Part shown: piece by piece, positions 24,678 through 33,330 of the stretch | How positions within the stretch are numbered: the first letter of the stretch is position 1 | Layout of the letters: every line of letters starts with the position of its first letter | From: an uncultured Granulosicoccaceae bacterium | GTDB taxonomy: Bacteria > Pseudomonadota > Gammaproteobacteria > Granulosicoccales > Granulosicoccaceae | Length of the DNA: 64,000 nt | Direction of reading: 5' to 3' | Assembly: GCA_938020525.1 (NCBI GenBank) | Contig: CALIHW010000066.1 | Location: forward strand, 1 to 64,000 | Notes under the pieces: generated by a model | Database searches by the model: none | The model's input: only the letters and a program-made list of their open reading frames with translations | Told to the model about the DNA's origin: nothing | Translations under genes and position numbers: made by a program

Positions 24678-24880
24678 TTCTGGTTGCCGAAAGCTGGTGT
24701 TTTGGGGCATCCGTAGTCGACTAAGTGCAGTTTGTGTTATAGGTAACAGCATGATGGTGCTGGGTTTGTGGCAGACGGCCTCACTGCGCCATAGAGAACT
24801 ATCAACAGATTTCAGTGTGCAGAGATACCTTAGTCTCTCTGGCACGAACAGGCTTTTAATTTAAAATTTTGGAGCATCCT

Positions 24881-25504
24881 ATGGCAGCAGATAATGTTGC
24901 TTCTAACGGGGCTGGTGCCCCGGCGGTGGACGAGAAACGGCGCAGGCTGCTGACCACCGGTGTAGGCGTGGTCGGAGCCCTTGGTGCAGCAACCATGGCG
25001 ATCCCGTTTGTATCTTCAATGTCACCCAGCGCGCGCGCCAAGGCGGCGGGCGCCCCGGTGGAAATTGATATTAGCAAGCTCGAACCGGGGCAGCGTGTGA
25101 TTGTTGAATGGCGCGGTAAGCCTGTCTGGGTTGTTCGTCGCACCCCAGAGTTGCTTGAAAGTCTTGAGCAGGTGAGTGATGAATTGCGTGACATCGAGTC
25201 AGACAAATCAGAACAGCCTGACTACGCCAAAAATGTTCATCGCTCAATTAATCCGGAAGTTCTGGTAATGACAGGTGTATGTACACACCTCGGTTGTTCG
25301 CCTACCTTCAGACCCGATGTGGCACCCGCAGATCTGGGGCCGGATTGGAAGGGAGGATTTTTCTGTCCTTGTCATGGTTCCAAGTTCGATATTTCCGGGC
25401 GGGTATACAAGGGTGCGCCAGCACCAACTAACTTGCCAGTGCCGCCACATGCATTCGTTTCTGAGTCGATAATTCTCGTCGGTGAAGACGGAGGACAAGC
25501 CTGA
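24881..25504 (+). CDS. petA: Ubiquinol-cytochrome c reductase iron-sulfur subunit (Rieske)
   Basis: The Rieske protein (207 residues) of the bc1 complex, which takes electrons from quinol to cytochrome c1. A twin-arginine type N-terminus (KRRRLLTTGVGVVGALGAA) forms the single membrane anchor. CTHLGC (134-139) and CPCHGS (162-167) provide the two Cys and two His cluster ligands plus a disulfide pair. The ATG at 24881 follows GGAG by 6 bases. Its stop overlaps the petB start by one base (TGATG). Confidence 0.95.
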   Translation: MAADNVASNGAGAPAVDEKRRRLLTTGVGVVGALGAATMAIPFVSSMSPSARAKAAGAPVEIDISKLEPGQRVIVEWRGKPVWVVRRTPELLESLEQVSDELRDIESDKSEQPDYAKNVHRSINPEVLVMTGVCTHLGCSPTFRPDVAPADLGPDWKGGFFCPCHGSKFDISGRVYKGAPAPTNLPVPPHAFVSESIILVGEDGGQA

Positions 25505-26724
25505 TGAGTAAGATCAGTGACACTATGGCGTGGATCGATGAACGCATCCCGCTGACTGACACATGGAACAAACACGTCGGTCAGTATTACGCGCCTAAGA
25601 ATTTTAACTTCTGGTATTACTTTGGTTCACTTGCCCTGCTGGTACTGGTGATCCAGATAGTAACTGGTATCTTCCTGACCATGAACTACAAGCCTGACGG
25701 CGAACTTGCGTTCAAGTCTGTCGAGTACATCATGCGTGATGTTAACTGGGGCTGGCTGATTCGATACATGCACTCAACCGGTGCGTCGATGTTTTTTGTT
25801 GTGGTGTATCTCCATATGATGCGCGGCATCATGTATGGCTCTTATAAAAAGCCTCGTGAGTTGTTGTGGATCTTCGGTATGTTGATCTACCTGGTGCTGA
25901 TGGCTGAAGCTTTTATGGGATATCTGTTGCCCTGGGGCCAGATGTCTTACTGGGGTGCGCAGGTAATTATTTCTCTGTTTGGTGCAATTCCATGGGTGGG
26001 TGATGCGATTACTCTGTGGCTGCGTGGAGACTATGTAGTCTCTGATGCAACGCTTAATCGATTCTTTGCACTGCATGTTATAGCGATGCCACTGGTTCTG
26101 GTTGGTCTGGTCTTTGTGCATATTATTGCGTTGCATGAAGTGGGTTCAAACAATCCGGACGGCAACGATATTAAGAAGGTCAAAGGACCGGACGGCAAGC
26201 CACTTGATGGCATTCCGTTCCATCCGTACTACTCGGTCAAAGATCTGGTTGGTGTTGCAGTCTTTCTGATTATCTTCTTTGCGATTGTGTTCTTTGCTCC
26301 GGAAATGGGTGGTTACTTCCTGGAACACGCCAACTTTGTACCAGCAGATCCATTAAAGACGCCTGAGCATATTGCACCGGTTTGGTACTTCACGCCGTAC
26401 TACGCAATTCTGCGCGCGATACCAATCAAGCTGCTTGGTGTACTGGCAATGTTTGCGGCGATTGCGGTTCTGTTCTTCCTGCCATGGATTGACCGGAATC
26501 CTGTCAGATCAATTCGCTACAGATCAACGGCGTATAAGGTCATCCTTGCTGCATTCGTTATTTCATTTCTGATTCTTGGTTACTACGGATTGCAACCGGT
26601 TACTCCACTGGGTACTTTTATTTCGCGTCTGTGCTCGCTGATATACTTTGGCTTTTTTATCGCGCTGTTCTTTATCAGTAAAAACGAAAAGACCAAACCG
26701 GTACCAGAGAGGGTGAACTACTAA
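25504..26724 (+). CDS. petB: Cytochrome b of the bc1 complex
   Basis: The membrane subunit (406 residues) with two haems b and the two quinone sites. Haem ligands are H90 and H104 in helix B and H191 and H206 in helix D. The helix D pair is separated by 14 residues, as in cytochrome b6, instead of 13. The Qo-site PEWY-type motif appears as APVWYFTPYYAILRAIP. The C-terminal helices end in a basic tail. It overlaps petA and petC by one base each, so the three proteins should be made together. Confidence 0.96.
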   Translation: MSKISDTMAWIDERIPLTDTWNKHVGQYYAPKNFNFWYYFGSLALLVLVIQIVTGIFLTMNYKPDGELAFKSVEYIMRDVNWGWLIRYMHSTGASMFFVVVYLHMMRGIMYGSYKKPRELLWIFGMLIYLVLMAEAFMGYLLPWGQMSYWGAQVIISLFGAIPWVGDAITLWLRGDYVVSDATLNRFFALHVIAMPLVLVGLVFVHIIALHEVGSNNPDGNDIKKVKGPDGKPLDGIPFHPYYSVKDLVGVAVFLIIFFAIVFFAPEMGGYFLEHANFVPADPLKTPEHIAPVWYFTPYYAILRAIPIKLLGVLAMFAAIAVLFFLPWIDRNPVRSIRYRSTAYKVILAAFVISFLILGYYGLQPVTPLGTFISRLCSLIYFGFFIALFFISKNEKTKPVPERVNY

Positions 26725-27509
26725 TGAAATTTTTAAATCACCTTACTTCATTCTCTGTAGCTGCTGTTGCTGCTGTCGGATTTATTGCGGCTGTACCACA
26801 GACTGGCTATACAGCTGGGGCTGGTGCCGATCTAGAGCACTTCTCGCCAGTTCGTACAGACCGTGCACTGCAGCGTGGTGCGCGAACCTTTATGAACTAT
26901 TGTCAGGGTTGCCACACGGCAGAGTATCAGCGTTATTCGCGTCTGGCCGAGGATATCGGTTTGTCTGAAAAAGACATGCTTGAGAACATGGTATTTACCA
27001 CTGATGCGAATGGTGAGCAGACCAAAGTCGGTTCACTAATCGGTACCAACATGTCGAAAGAATATGCGAAAACTGCGTTTGGTGTTGTACCACCAAATCT
27101 TGCGCTGGTTTCACGTTCTCGCGGAGTTGACTGGCTTTATACGTATATGAAGGCATTTTATCTCGATGAATCCAGACCACTTGGTGCCAATAACACGGTA
27201 TACCCCAATGTCGGTATGCCACACGTGCTGGCTGATTTACAAGGCTGGCAGAAGCCGGTTTATCATGATGATGGCGAAGGACACCAGGTGCTTGAAGGGT
27301 ACCAGCAGGTAACTGCGGGTAAACTTTCGAAGCAGGAATACGACGCCACTGTCAGTGATCTGGTAAGCTTCCTCGATTATCTTGGTGATCCGAACCGGGA
27401 AGCGCGTCATTCTCTGGGAATAAAGGTCATGTTGTTCCTGTTCTTGTTTCTTGCGCTGGCAATTCTGCTTAAGAAAGAATACTGGAAAGATGTCCCTCAC
27501 AATAGCTAG
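26724..27509 (+). CDS. petC: Cytochrome c1 of the bc1 complex
   Basis: A periplasm-facing subunit of 261 residues anchored by a C-terminal helix (IKVMLFLFLFLALAILL). The haem is bound by CQGCH (residues 60-64). A methionine near PNVGMPHVL is the likely sixth ligand. The N-terminus has a signal peptide ending around the TAGAG segment. It passes electrons from the Rieske centre to soluble cytochromes. Confidence 0.95.
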   Translation: MKFLNHLTSFSVAAVAAVGFIAAVPQTGYTAGAGADLEHFSPVRTDRALQRGARTFMNYCQGCHTAEYQRYSRLAEDIGLSEKDMLENMVFTTDANGEQTKVGSLIGTNMSKEYAKTAFGVVPPNLALVSRSRGVDWLYTYMKAFYLDESRPLGANNTVYPNVGMPHVLADLQGWQKPVYHDDGEGHQVLEGYQQVTAGKLSKQEYDATVSDLVSFLDYLGDPNREARHSLGIKVMLFLFLFLALAILLKKEYWKDVPHNS

Positions 27510-27570
27510 TGTGATTGGCATTGCCGCTGATTTTTTTAACGAGCGTCGGGTTTAACCCCTAACAATTTAT

Positions 27571-28209
27571 ATGAGTGGAGATAACGTGACAGCGCCAGTA
27601 ACACGCCGGTCGGTAATGACTCTGTATTCGGATCCTAGTTCGATACACAGTCATCGGGTTCGTATTGTACTGTTCGAAAAGGACATCACAGTCGAAATCG
27701 AAGACGTTGATCCCGATAATAAACCGGATGACCTGCTACACCTGAATCCCTACAACACAGTCCCGACTCTGGTTGATCGAGATCTGGTTCTGTACGACTC
27801 ACGGGTAGTTTCAGAATATCTCGATGAGCGTTTCCCGCATCCTCCGCTTATGCCGGTTGACCCGGTGTCTCGTGCACGATCCCGGCTGGCGCTTTTTCGC
27901 ATAGAGCGAGACTGGTACGACCTGTTGCCGATTATTGAAGGTGACGATACAAAAAAAGCTGATGAAGCCCGAGCCAAATTGCGTGATTCCCTGGTCGACT
28001 CTGCCAGTGTGTTTGAATTGAAACCGTTTTTCCTAAGTGAAGAATATTCACTTGTCGATGCTACTGTCGCGCCAATGCTGTGGCGTCTGAATCACTACGG
28101 TATCGAATTACCATCGAAGGCCTCAGCTGTCACGAAATATGCAAAGCGTTTATTCGACCGCGAAGGTTTTCAATTAAGCCTCACGGAGAGCGAGCGCGAA
28201 ATGCGCTAG
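27571..28209 (+). CDS. sspA: Stringent starvation protein A
   Basis: A protein of 212 residues with a glutathione S-transferase fold that binds RNA polymerase and alters transcription in starvation and stress. The thioredoxin-like N-terminal half includes MTLYSDPSSIHSHRVRIVLF and the NPYNTVPTLVDRDLVLYDS segment. The helical C-terminal half follows. The GST catalytic residues are not expected to act. It follows petC by about 60 bp, the same petABC-sspAB order as in Pseudomonas. Confidence 0.94.
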   Translation: MSGDNVTAPVTRRSVMTLYSDPSSIHSHRVRIVLFEKDITVEIEDVDPDNKPDDLLHLNPYNTVPTLVDRDLVLYDSRVVSEYLDERFPHPPLMPVDPVSRARSRLALFRIERDWYDLLPIIEGDDTKKADEARAKLRDSLVDSASVFELKPFFLSEEYSLVDATVAPMLWRLNHYGIELPSKASAVTKYAKRLFDREGFQLSLTESEREMR

Positions 28210-28232
28210 CTCAGCCTAACCGAGCTCGATCC

Positions 28233-28814
28233 GTGACCACTGACAATAGCGACAACACATCTGGTATGACCTCCAGTCAGCCTTATCTGATCCGCGCGAT
28301 ATACGAGTGGATTGTGGATAATGATCTGACGCCATATCTTATGGTCGATGCGAAAAAGCGTGGAACTGTTGTACCAGAGGATTACCTGGATGAGCTGGGT
28401 AGAATCATCCTGAACATCAGTCCAAGTGCGACCAGCGGGCTGCTGATGACCAACGAAGAAGTGACCTTCAGTGCGCGTTTTAGTGGTCAGTCAATGTCTA
28501 TAGTCGTGCCAACATACAGCGTGAGGGCGATCTATGCGCGCGAAAACGGTCAGGGCATGATGTTCGATGAAAGCAAAGAACCAGCGCAGGATATTGGTAA
28601 AAAACGCGTAACGCTTGAAGCGGTTGAGCAAGACAGCACAGCTGAAAAAGCAAAGATTTCATCGACAGGTAAAACACCCACAGGCAGCACACCACCAGAG
28701 CCGGCTTCGCCAGAAAATCTGGGGGCGGAACCTGATACAGCCAAAAAACCGGCCGCGGCCTCTAAGGGTAAAAAAGGCAAGAAGGGTGGACCTCATCTTA
28801 AGGTCGTAAAATAA
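28233..28814 (+). CDS. sspB: ClpXP protease specificity-enhancing factor SspB
   Basis: An adaptor that delivers ssrA-tagged proteins to ClpXP. The folded domain starts at SSQPYLIRAIYEWIVDNDLT. A long flexible, Pro/Thr/Lys-rich linker follows. The extreme C-terminus HLKVVK is the ClpX-binding (XB) tail. The GTG at 28233 gives 193 residues, and the ATG at 28266 is the alternative. Neither has a strong Shine-Dalgarno sequence. The 3' end including the stop codon is duplicated in tandem just downstream. Confidence 0.92.
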   Translation: MTTDNSDNTSGMTSSQPYLIRAIYEWIVDNDLTPYLMVDAKKRGTVVPEDYLDELGRIILNISPSATSGLLMTNEEVTFSARFSGQSMSIVVPTYSVRAIYARENGQGMMFDESKEPAQDIGKKRVTLEAVEQDSTAEKAKISSTGKTPTGSTPPEPASPENLGAEPDTAKKPAAASKGKKGKKGGPHLKVVK

Positions 28815-28838
28815 GCCCTCTTAAGACCATAAAGTAAG
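28796..28838 (+). repeat. 23-bp period tandem duplication of the sspB 3' end
   Basis: TCTTAAGGTCGTAAAATAAG (28796-28815) and TCTTAAGACCATAAAGTAAG (28819-28838) match at 16 of 20 positions. The first copy encodes the LKVVK-stop end of SspB. The second would read LKTIK-stop in another frame, after the true stop. Confidence 0.65.
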
Positions 28839-28858
28839 TATTGGTTTTAATATTCAGC

Positions 28859-29212
28859 TTAAGCGGCTGGGTTAGTAAAAGCGTTTTTTATCCATTCGGT
28901 TTTTGAAGTACTTATTGCAATCACGTCAAACCTGCAGAGACTTTCAGTTTTGCGGTTTTTTTGCAGAAACTGCATTGCTGTCAGGGCAATCTTGCGTTGC
29001 TTTGCTGGTGTGATACTCATCGCCGCCCCTCCGAACTGATTGCTGCGGCGGAATCGGACTTCTACAAAAACCAGAACTTCCCCGTCGAGCATAATAAGAT
29101 CAATCTCACCGTAACGTGAGTGATAGTTACTGGTGATCAGTTTCAGACCTTTTGATTCGAGGAAGTCGAGGGCGACCTTTTCATTGAGATCACCGCGTTC
29201 AATTGTTTTCAT
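28859..29212 (-). CDS. yraN: UPF0102 / YraN family protein (endonuclease-like fold)
   Basis: A protein of 117 residues with the restriction-endonuclease-like core: an E in GDLNEKVALDFLESKG, then YGEIDLIMLDGEVLVFVEV, where D and E-x-V form the putative nuclease site. The in vivo role is not established for the family. It lies downstream of lpoA on the same strand, as in E. coli yraM-yraN. The C-terminus is a short NPAA. Confidence 0.92.
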   Translation of the reverse strand: MKTIERGDLNEKVALDFLESKGLKLITSNYHSRYGEIDLIMLDGEVLVFVEVRFRRSNQFGGAAMSITPAKQRKIALTAMQFLQKNRKTESLCRFDVIAISTSKTEWIKNAFTNPAA

Positions 29213-29295
29213 TGTTACCTGCCACTATTAGTTGTTAGTGAACCGCCAGGTTTGAGTGCTTTCGGGATTAACCGGTATGCGTCTGTAATGGAATT

Positions 29296-31287
29296 TTAAA
29301 GTTCGCCTTCTAATGGCGGCAATATTTCTTCTATAGGTAGTGCGCCTGATATTTTTACCGGGATTCCTTCCTGGTATTCAGCCCACTCTAAACGTCGGCG
29401 GATGCGATTGCCTTCAGCCAGCGACAGTGCACCGGTTTTGCCGTTGATGGATAGTGTCGGATCGAGTCTCATGTTTTCGAGTTGCATGTGCAATTGAAAT
29501 GCGTCAACACCGAGGGCAACAAGTTTCTGTATGCTTTGTTGGTGGTTAGTGTTGATGGTGGTGTACAAGGCAGAGCCATTGGCAGCATCAGTTAGATTCC
29601 AGGGAATATCGTTGTACTTAATACCGCTGAGGTCGCCATCGCGGTTTGCATCCGGATCGCCATTGAATATCTGTGATGTACTGAGTAGCGGCAATTTTCC
29701 TGCGTGGTGGAATTGCAGTTGTGGTCTGAGTAGTAAGGCCTGTTCTGAATCTACCGCGATAAATATCACATCGATATCGCTGCGGATAGCAGGCTCGAAT
29801 TCGACAGAGGTTTCAAATAATCTTTCCAAACGTCGCTTGCGGGCGTGGCTTGAGTTGATATCTAGAATTTCAGTAAGCTGCTGTGAGTAGTCGTAGGAAT
29901 CCGCTGCGATTATATTCGTTGCAAGTACGGCACCTGCTGAATCCGTGAAAGCAGATTCAAATGCATTGGCCAGACGTTGACTTATCGGAGTATCAGAGGC
30001 GATAACAATCGCTTTACGATAGTTCTGGTTGAGTGCATATTGCGCAGCATCACGCGCTTCGTCTTCCGGTAGTAATCCAAACTGAAACAGATTTGCGTTT
30101 CCCGCCATTTCTTCGCCAATGTAGTTTAACGACAAAGTGGGAACTGTAATTCTGTTTCCAGCAGTGAGATTAATAACTGCGGACTTATCCAGCGGCCCGA
30201 TGATCATAGAAGCGCCTTCTGACGTTGCCAGTCCGTATTGATTGATCGCTGTAGCGGTATCACTGGCGGTGTCATAAAGTTTCACGGTCCCCGTTCCACC
30301 ACTTTCAAATTTTGCCGCTATAAAACCGGTTTTAATGGCTTCACCAACTGCACTGAATCGACCGGTAAGCGGCAATAGTAGCGCTACCTGCTCTGTGCCA
30401 ATGGCTTGTGTATCAGACCCTACTACTTGTGTTCCGGTAATATCTAAGGCTGCTGCGGGATGGTTAGGGTAGCGTGCTTTCCACGCCTGTGTTCGTCTGG
30501 CGAAGAGCTCCGGTGCCAAATTGGCTTGCTGTCTGTTGAGTGCAGAATACTCAAGCCAGCCGCGATATATTGAACCGCCGGGTGTACGCGCCATGGCACG
30601 CAAGCCATCCAGATCAATGCTCGCAAGCATCGATGCGATTTTAGATCTATTAGCATTCAATGACTGTGGTGCAGACAGATTGCTATCTAACAGTATTCGA
30701 GCTTTGAGTGCCTGTTCCGGTTGACTGAGTAATTGATAGGCGCGCGATTGTAGCTCTAGTGATCTGATGCGTACAATTCGATCTGTTATAGTGCGCGTCG
30801 GTGGTAGCAGAGTCAGTGCCTGATCATGATTACCCTGGGCGAGGGTGTTATACGCTGACAACACTTGAAAGCGTGGCTGTGTAGGCGTAACTAATGTCGT
30901 GGCAGATGTAGTGAGAGATGGTGGAAGAGATGCGAATAAACGCACCCCGTCATTGTACAGTTCGCTGTCAAAGTAGAGCTCTGTTGCTTTTAAAAGATAA
31001 TCCTGCTTGAGTGCCGGGTCTGATTCGGTTGCGGCGAGTTTTTCAAAAGTACTTGCGGCCTTCGCTGTTTCACCGTTTGCCAGTTGCTGATTTGCGAGCT
31101 GAGGAGTTGGTACAACAACAGGTGCTGTGGTGGTGGGTTCGGATTTAACATTAAATCCACAGGCAAACACAAAAAAGCTCAGGCCAGATATGACAAGCAG
31201 CTTATTAAGCAATTCAGCTAATCTACGGTGTTGCTTAAACTCATCGGTGGCTGACCTGGCAACAACGGATCGGGCAGTAGATAGCAC
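29296..31287 (-). CDS. lpoA: Penicillin-binding protein activator LpoA (LppC/YraM family)
   Basis: An outer-membrane lipoprotein of 663 residues that activates PBP1A during peptidoglycan synthesis. The start is GTG at 31287. A 28-residue leader precedes the hydrophobic segment LLVISGLSFFVFAC, with lipid-modified C43 in FVFAC. A helical TPR-like N-terminal domain (about 60-290) follows. The C-terminal domain (about 300-640) has the periplasmic binding-protein fold, with VALLLPLTGRFSAVGEAIK. It is divergent from rsmI and followed by yraN, the conserved cluster. Confidence 0.92.
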   Translation of the reverse strand: MLSTARSVVARSATDEFKQHRRLAELLNKLLVISGLSFFVFACGFNVKSEPTTTAPVVVPTPQLANQQLANGETAKAASTFEKLAATESDPALKQDYLLKATELYFDSELYNDGVRLFASLPPSLTTSATTLVTPTQPRFQVLSAYNTLAQGNHDQALTLLPPTRTITDRIVRIRSLELQSRAYQLLSQPEQALKARILLDSNLSAPQSLNANRSKIASMLASIDLDGLRAMARTPGGSIYRGWLEYSALNRQQANLAPELFARRTQAWKARYPNHPAAALDITGTQVVGSDTQAIGTEQVALLLPLTGRFSAVGEAIKTGFIAAKFESGGTGTVKLYDTASDTATAINQYGLATSEGASMIIGPLDKSAVINLTAGNRITVPTLSLNYIGEEMAGNANLFQFGLLPEDEARDAAQYALNQNYRKAIVIASDTPISQRLANAFESAFTDSAGAVLATNIIAADSYDYSQQLTEILDINSSHARKRRLERLFETSVEFEPAIRSDIDVIFIAVDSEQALLLRPQLQFHHAGKLPLLSTSQIFNGDPDANRDGDLSGIKYNDIPWNLTDAANGSALYTTINTNHQQSIQKLVALGVDAFQLHMQLENMRLDPTLSINGKTGALSLAEGNRIRRRLEWAEYQEGIPVKISGALPIEEILPPLEGEL

Positions 31288-31307
31288 TGTGAGAACTCCT
31301 GCGGTCC

Positions 31308-31323
31308 GGCCCGACTTCGGGCC
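31308..31323. other. Small hairpin in the lpoA/rsmI divergent region
   Basis: GGCCCG (31308-31313) and CGGGCC (31318-31323) pair perfectly around a 4-base loop, 20 bases before the lpoA start. It may lie in the lpoA leader. Confidence 0.35.
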
Positions 31324-31401
31324 TGCTTGTATTTATCGTTAGGATTCCGGTAGTGCCACGTTCATTTGCGGCAATTCCGGATCAATTTGGAGCATTGTAC
31401 T

Positions 31402-32244
31402 ATGTCTGTCAGAAAAGGCGTTTTTCACGTTATCGCGACGCCTATTGGTAATCTGTCGGACATCACGCAGCGTGCTCGCGAGGCGATGGCGGGGGTCGAT
31501 ATTCTTTATGCTGAAGACACGCGCCATACCGCGAGGCTATGTACTCACCTTGGTATCAATCCGAAGCTGCGTTCATTGCATGATCATAATGAATCTGACC
31601 GAATCGCTGAAGTAATCGATTCTCTCCAGTCCGGATTAGCTCTTGGATTAGTGTCTGATGCTGGCACGCCGTTAATCAGCGATCCGGGTTACAGAATAGT
31701 TGCTGCCTGCCACGAGGCGGGATTTACTGTAAGTCCTGTGCCCGGAGTATCAGCGCTCACCTCGGTTTTGTCGGTATGTGGACTCCCTACCGATCGATTT
31801 TTATTTAGTGGATTTTTAGCGGCCAAATCTTCCGCGCGCCGAAAGTCTCTTGAATTGTTAAAAGCGGAAGCGGCGACGTTGGTGTTTTTTGAGTCCAAAC
31901 ATCGCATAGTAGCTGCGCTTGCGGATATGCGGGAAGTATTAGGCGACAGGCAAGTTTGTGTGGCGCGAGAAGTTACCAAAGCCTTTGAAAGCATAATGCG
32001 CGGCACTCTTAGTGAAATATCGCAATCTATCGAAAGTAATGCAGACTCGCAGAAGGGTGAATTTGTAGTGGTTATCAGGGGTGCTCCTCAGGACAGTCCA
32101 CTGTTTGACAGCGCGACGCAAGTGCTGCTAACTGATTTGGCAGCGGAGTTGCCACCTAAGAAAGCGGCGAAGATTGTAGCCCGCTACTGTGATATGCCTG
32201 CCAAAGAACTCTATGACTGGTTACTGCAAAAAAAGAAGCTTTGA
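31402..32244 (+). CDS. rsmI: 16S rRNA (cytidine(1402)-2'-O)-methyltransferase RsmI
   Basis: A SAM-dependent enzyme of 280 residues that methylates the 2'-hydroxyl of C1402 in the ribosomal P site. ATPIGNLSDIT and the SDAGTPLISDPG loop are the tetrapyrrole-methylase-fold hallmarks. The ATG at 31402 follows GGAG by about 8 bases and yields MSVRKGVFHVIATPIG. The frame to 31366 is not needed. It is divergent from lpoA. The same modification-system partner, rsmH, lies in the dcw cluster at 38749. Confidence 0.95.
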   Translation: MSVRKGVFHVIATPIGNLSDITQRAREAMAGVDILYAEDTRHTARLCTHLGINPKLRSLHDHNESDRIAEVIDSLQSGLALGLVSDAGTPLISDPGYRIVAACHEAGFTVSPVPGVSALTSVLSVCGLPTDRFLFSGFLAAKSSARRKSLELLKAEAATLVFFESKHRIVAALADMREVLGDRQVCVAREVTKAFESIMRGTLSEISQSIESNADSQKGEFVVVIRGAPQDSPLFDSATQVLLTDLAAELPPKKAAKIVARYCDMPAKELYDWLLQKKKL

Positions 32245-32478
32245 GGTTCTCGGAAGATTTTTGTGGCGTAGGGGCTAACTGGCTTGCGCGAGTGACGGTG
32301 GCTTGATCGCAGGAGCCAGCCCTGCAGCGCATGGCAAGTCTAAATGCCGACCTTGATTTCCTTTAATGCTGGTTTATTTTTTCAAAAAGTAAGTGTTGCA
32401 TTGTCTTTTTCCACTTTTCTTCATTATTCAGGTGGATTACCGCTTGACATGGAGGCTGGTTGAGAAAAAAATCCCATC

Positions 32479-33330
32479 ATGGGAACCGAGCATAAAAATG
32501 TCCTCGCCAGGGCGGTCATAAAAGTCCTGCGGCCACTAATCCGCGTTTTGATCAGAAACGAGGTTACCCATGCCGAAATGACTGAGCTGGTGCGACAAAC
32601 CTATGTTGAAGTAGCGTACGACGCTTATAGCATTCCCGGGCAGGAAATGACGTTTTCCAGAGTCGCGGTGCTGACGGGGCTGAGTCGCAAGGAAGTGGTC
32701 CGTTTAAAAGCGATTCTCGAATCTGAAGAAGTGTTGATGAAACAAGCCCCCAATCGCGCACAGCGTGTTGTGCATGGATGGCTTGCTGACAAAGAATTTA
32801 TTGACCGCAAAAAGCAACCTCGAGATCTGCCCGTCAAAGGACCAAAGCGCAGTTTTCAAACGCTTGTCCAGCGTTATAGCGGCGATATCACCTACGGCGC
32901 TGTGCTGGATGAGCTTAACCTGATCGGTGTTACTGAGCTTACAGATGAAGGATTGGTTCGACTCATTAACAAAGCGTACATACCCTATAAGGACGAACTT
33001 GAAAAAGTGCGGATTATGTCTGTCTGTGTCTCCGATTTGTTTGAATCTGCGGTGTACAATATCGAGAACACGGATGGGGAACCGCATTTCCAGCGTCAAA
33101 TGGTTTATAGCGGAATAGAGCCTGATCTCGCCGAGGCATTCAAAACATTGTCTGGTGAAAAGGCCACGGAATTACTGGAGTTTCTCAACAAGTACTTGTC
33201 GTCCGAAAGGAACAAAAGCACAGCAGCTGATCGTGCTAAAGGCAAGCGTGTAGGTATGGGGATTTATTATTTTGAAGAATCTCAGGATTCAAAAGAATTC
33301 AGTGCTCACGGTAATGAGTCTGATGCGTAG
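32479..33330 (+). CDS. DUF6502-type protein with a helix-turn-helix segment
   Basis: A protein of 283 residues that I recognise as a member of a family found in marine gammaproteobacteria (DUF6502), with unknown function. The N-terminal third looks like a winged helix: a helix around VTHAEMTELVRQTYVEVAYD, then FSRVAVLTGLSRKEVVRLK, a typical helix-turn-helix sequence. No enzyme motif or membrane segment is seen. The start codon is embedded in a small palindrome (TCCCATCATGGGA, 32472-32484). The next gene starts inside its last 17 bases, so the two are probably coupled. Confidence 0.7.
   Translation: MGTEHKNVLARAVIKVLRPLIRVLIRNEVTHAEMTELVRQTYVEVAYDAYSIPGQEMTFSRVAVLTGLSRKEVVRLKAILESEEVLMKQAPNRAQRVVHGWLADKEFIDRKKQPRDLPVKGPKRSFQTLVQRYSGDITYGAVLDELNLIGVTELTDEGLVRLINKAYIPYKDELEKVRIMSVCVSDLFESAVYNIENTDGEPHFQRQMVYSGIEPDLAEAFKTLSGEKATELLEFLNKYLSSERNKSTAADRAKGKRVGMGIYYFEESQDSKEFSAHGNESDA

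Larger units (their letters stand above)
24376..24880. other. 505-bp region between hisD and petA
   Basis: No gene is supported. Just after hisD a 17-bp unit is duplicated (24387-24415). A strong extended -10 promoter lies at 24669-24677. A second TGTTATA sequence appears about 60 bases downstream of it. No clear terminator for the his transcript is visible. Confidence 0.5.

Noticed and set aside
32444-32449. Perfect TTGACA as a -35 box before the DUF6502-type gene
   Set aside because: No -10-like hexamer occurs at 16-18 bases. The hexamer is only 30 bases from the start codon.
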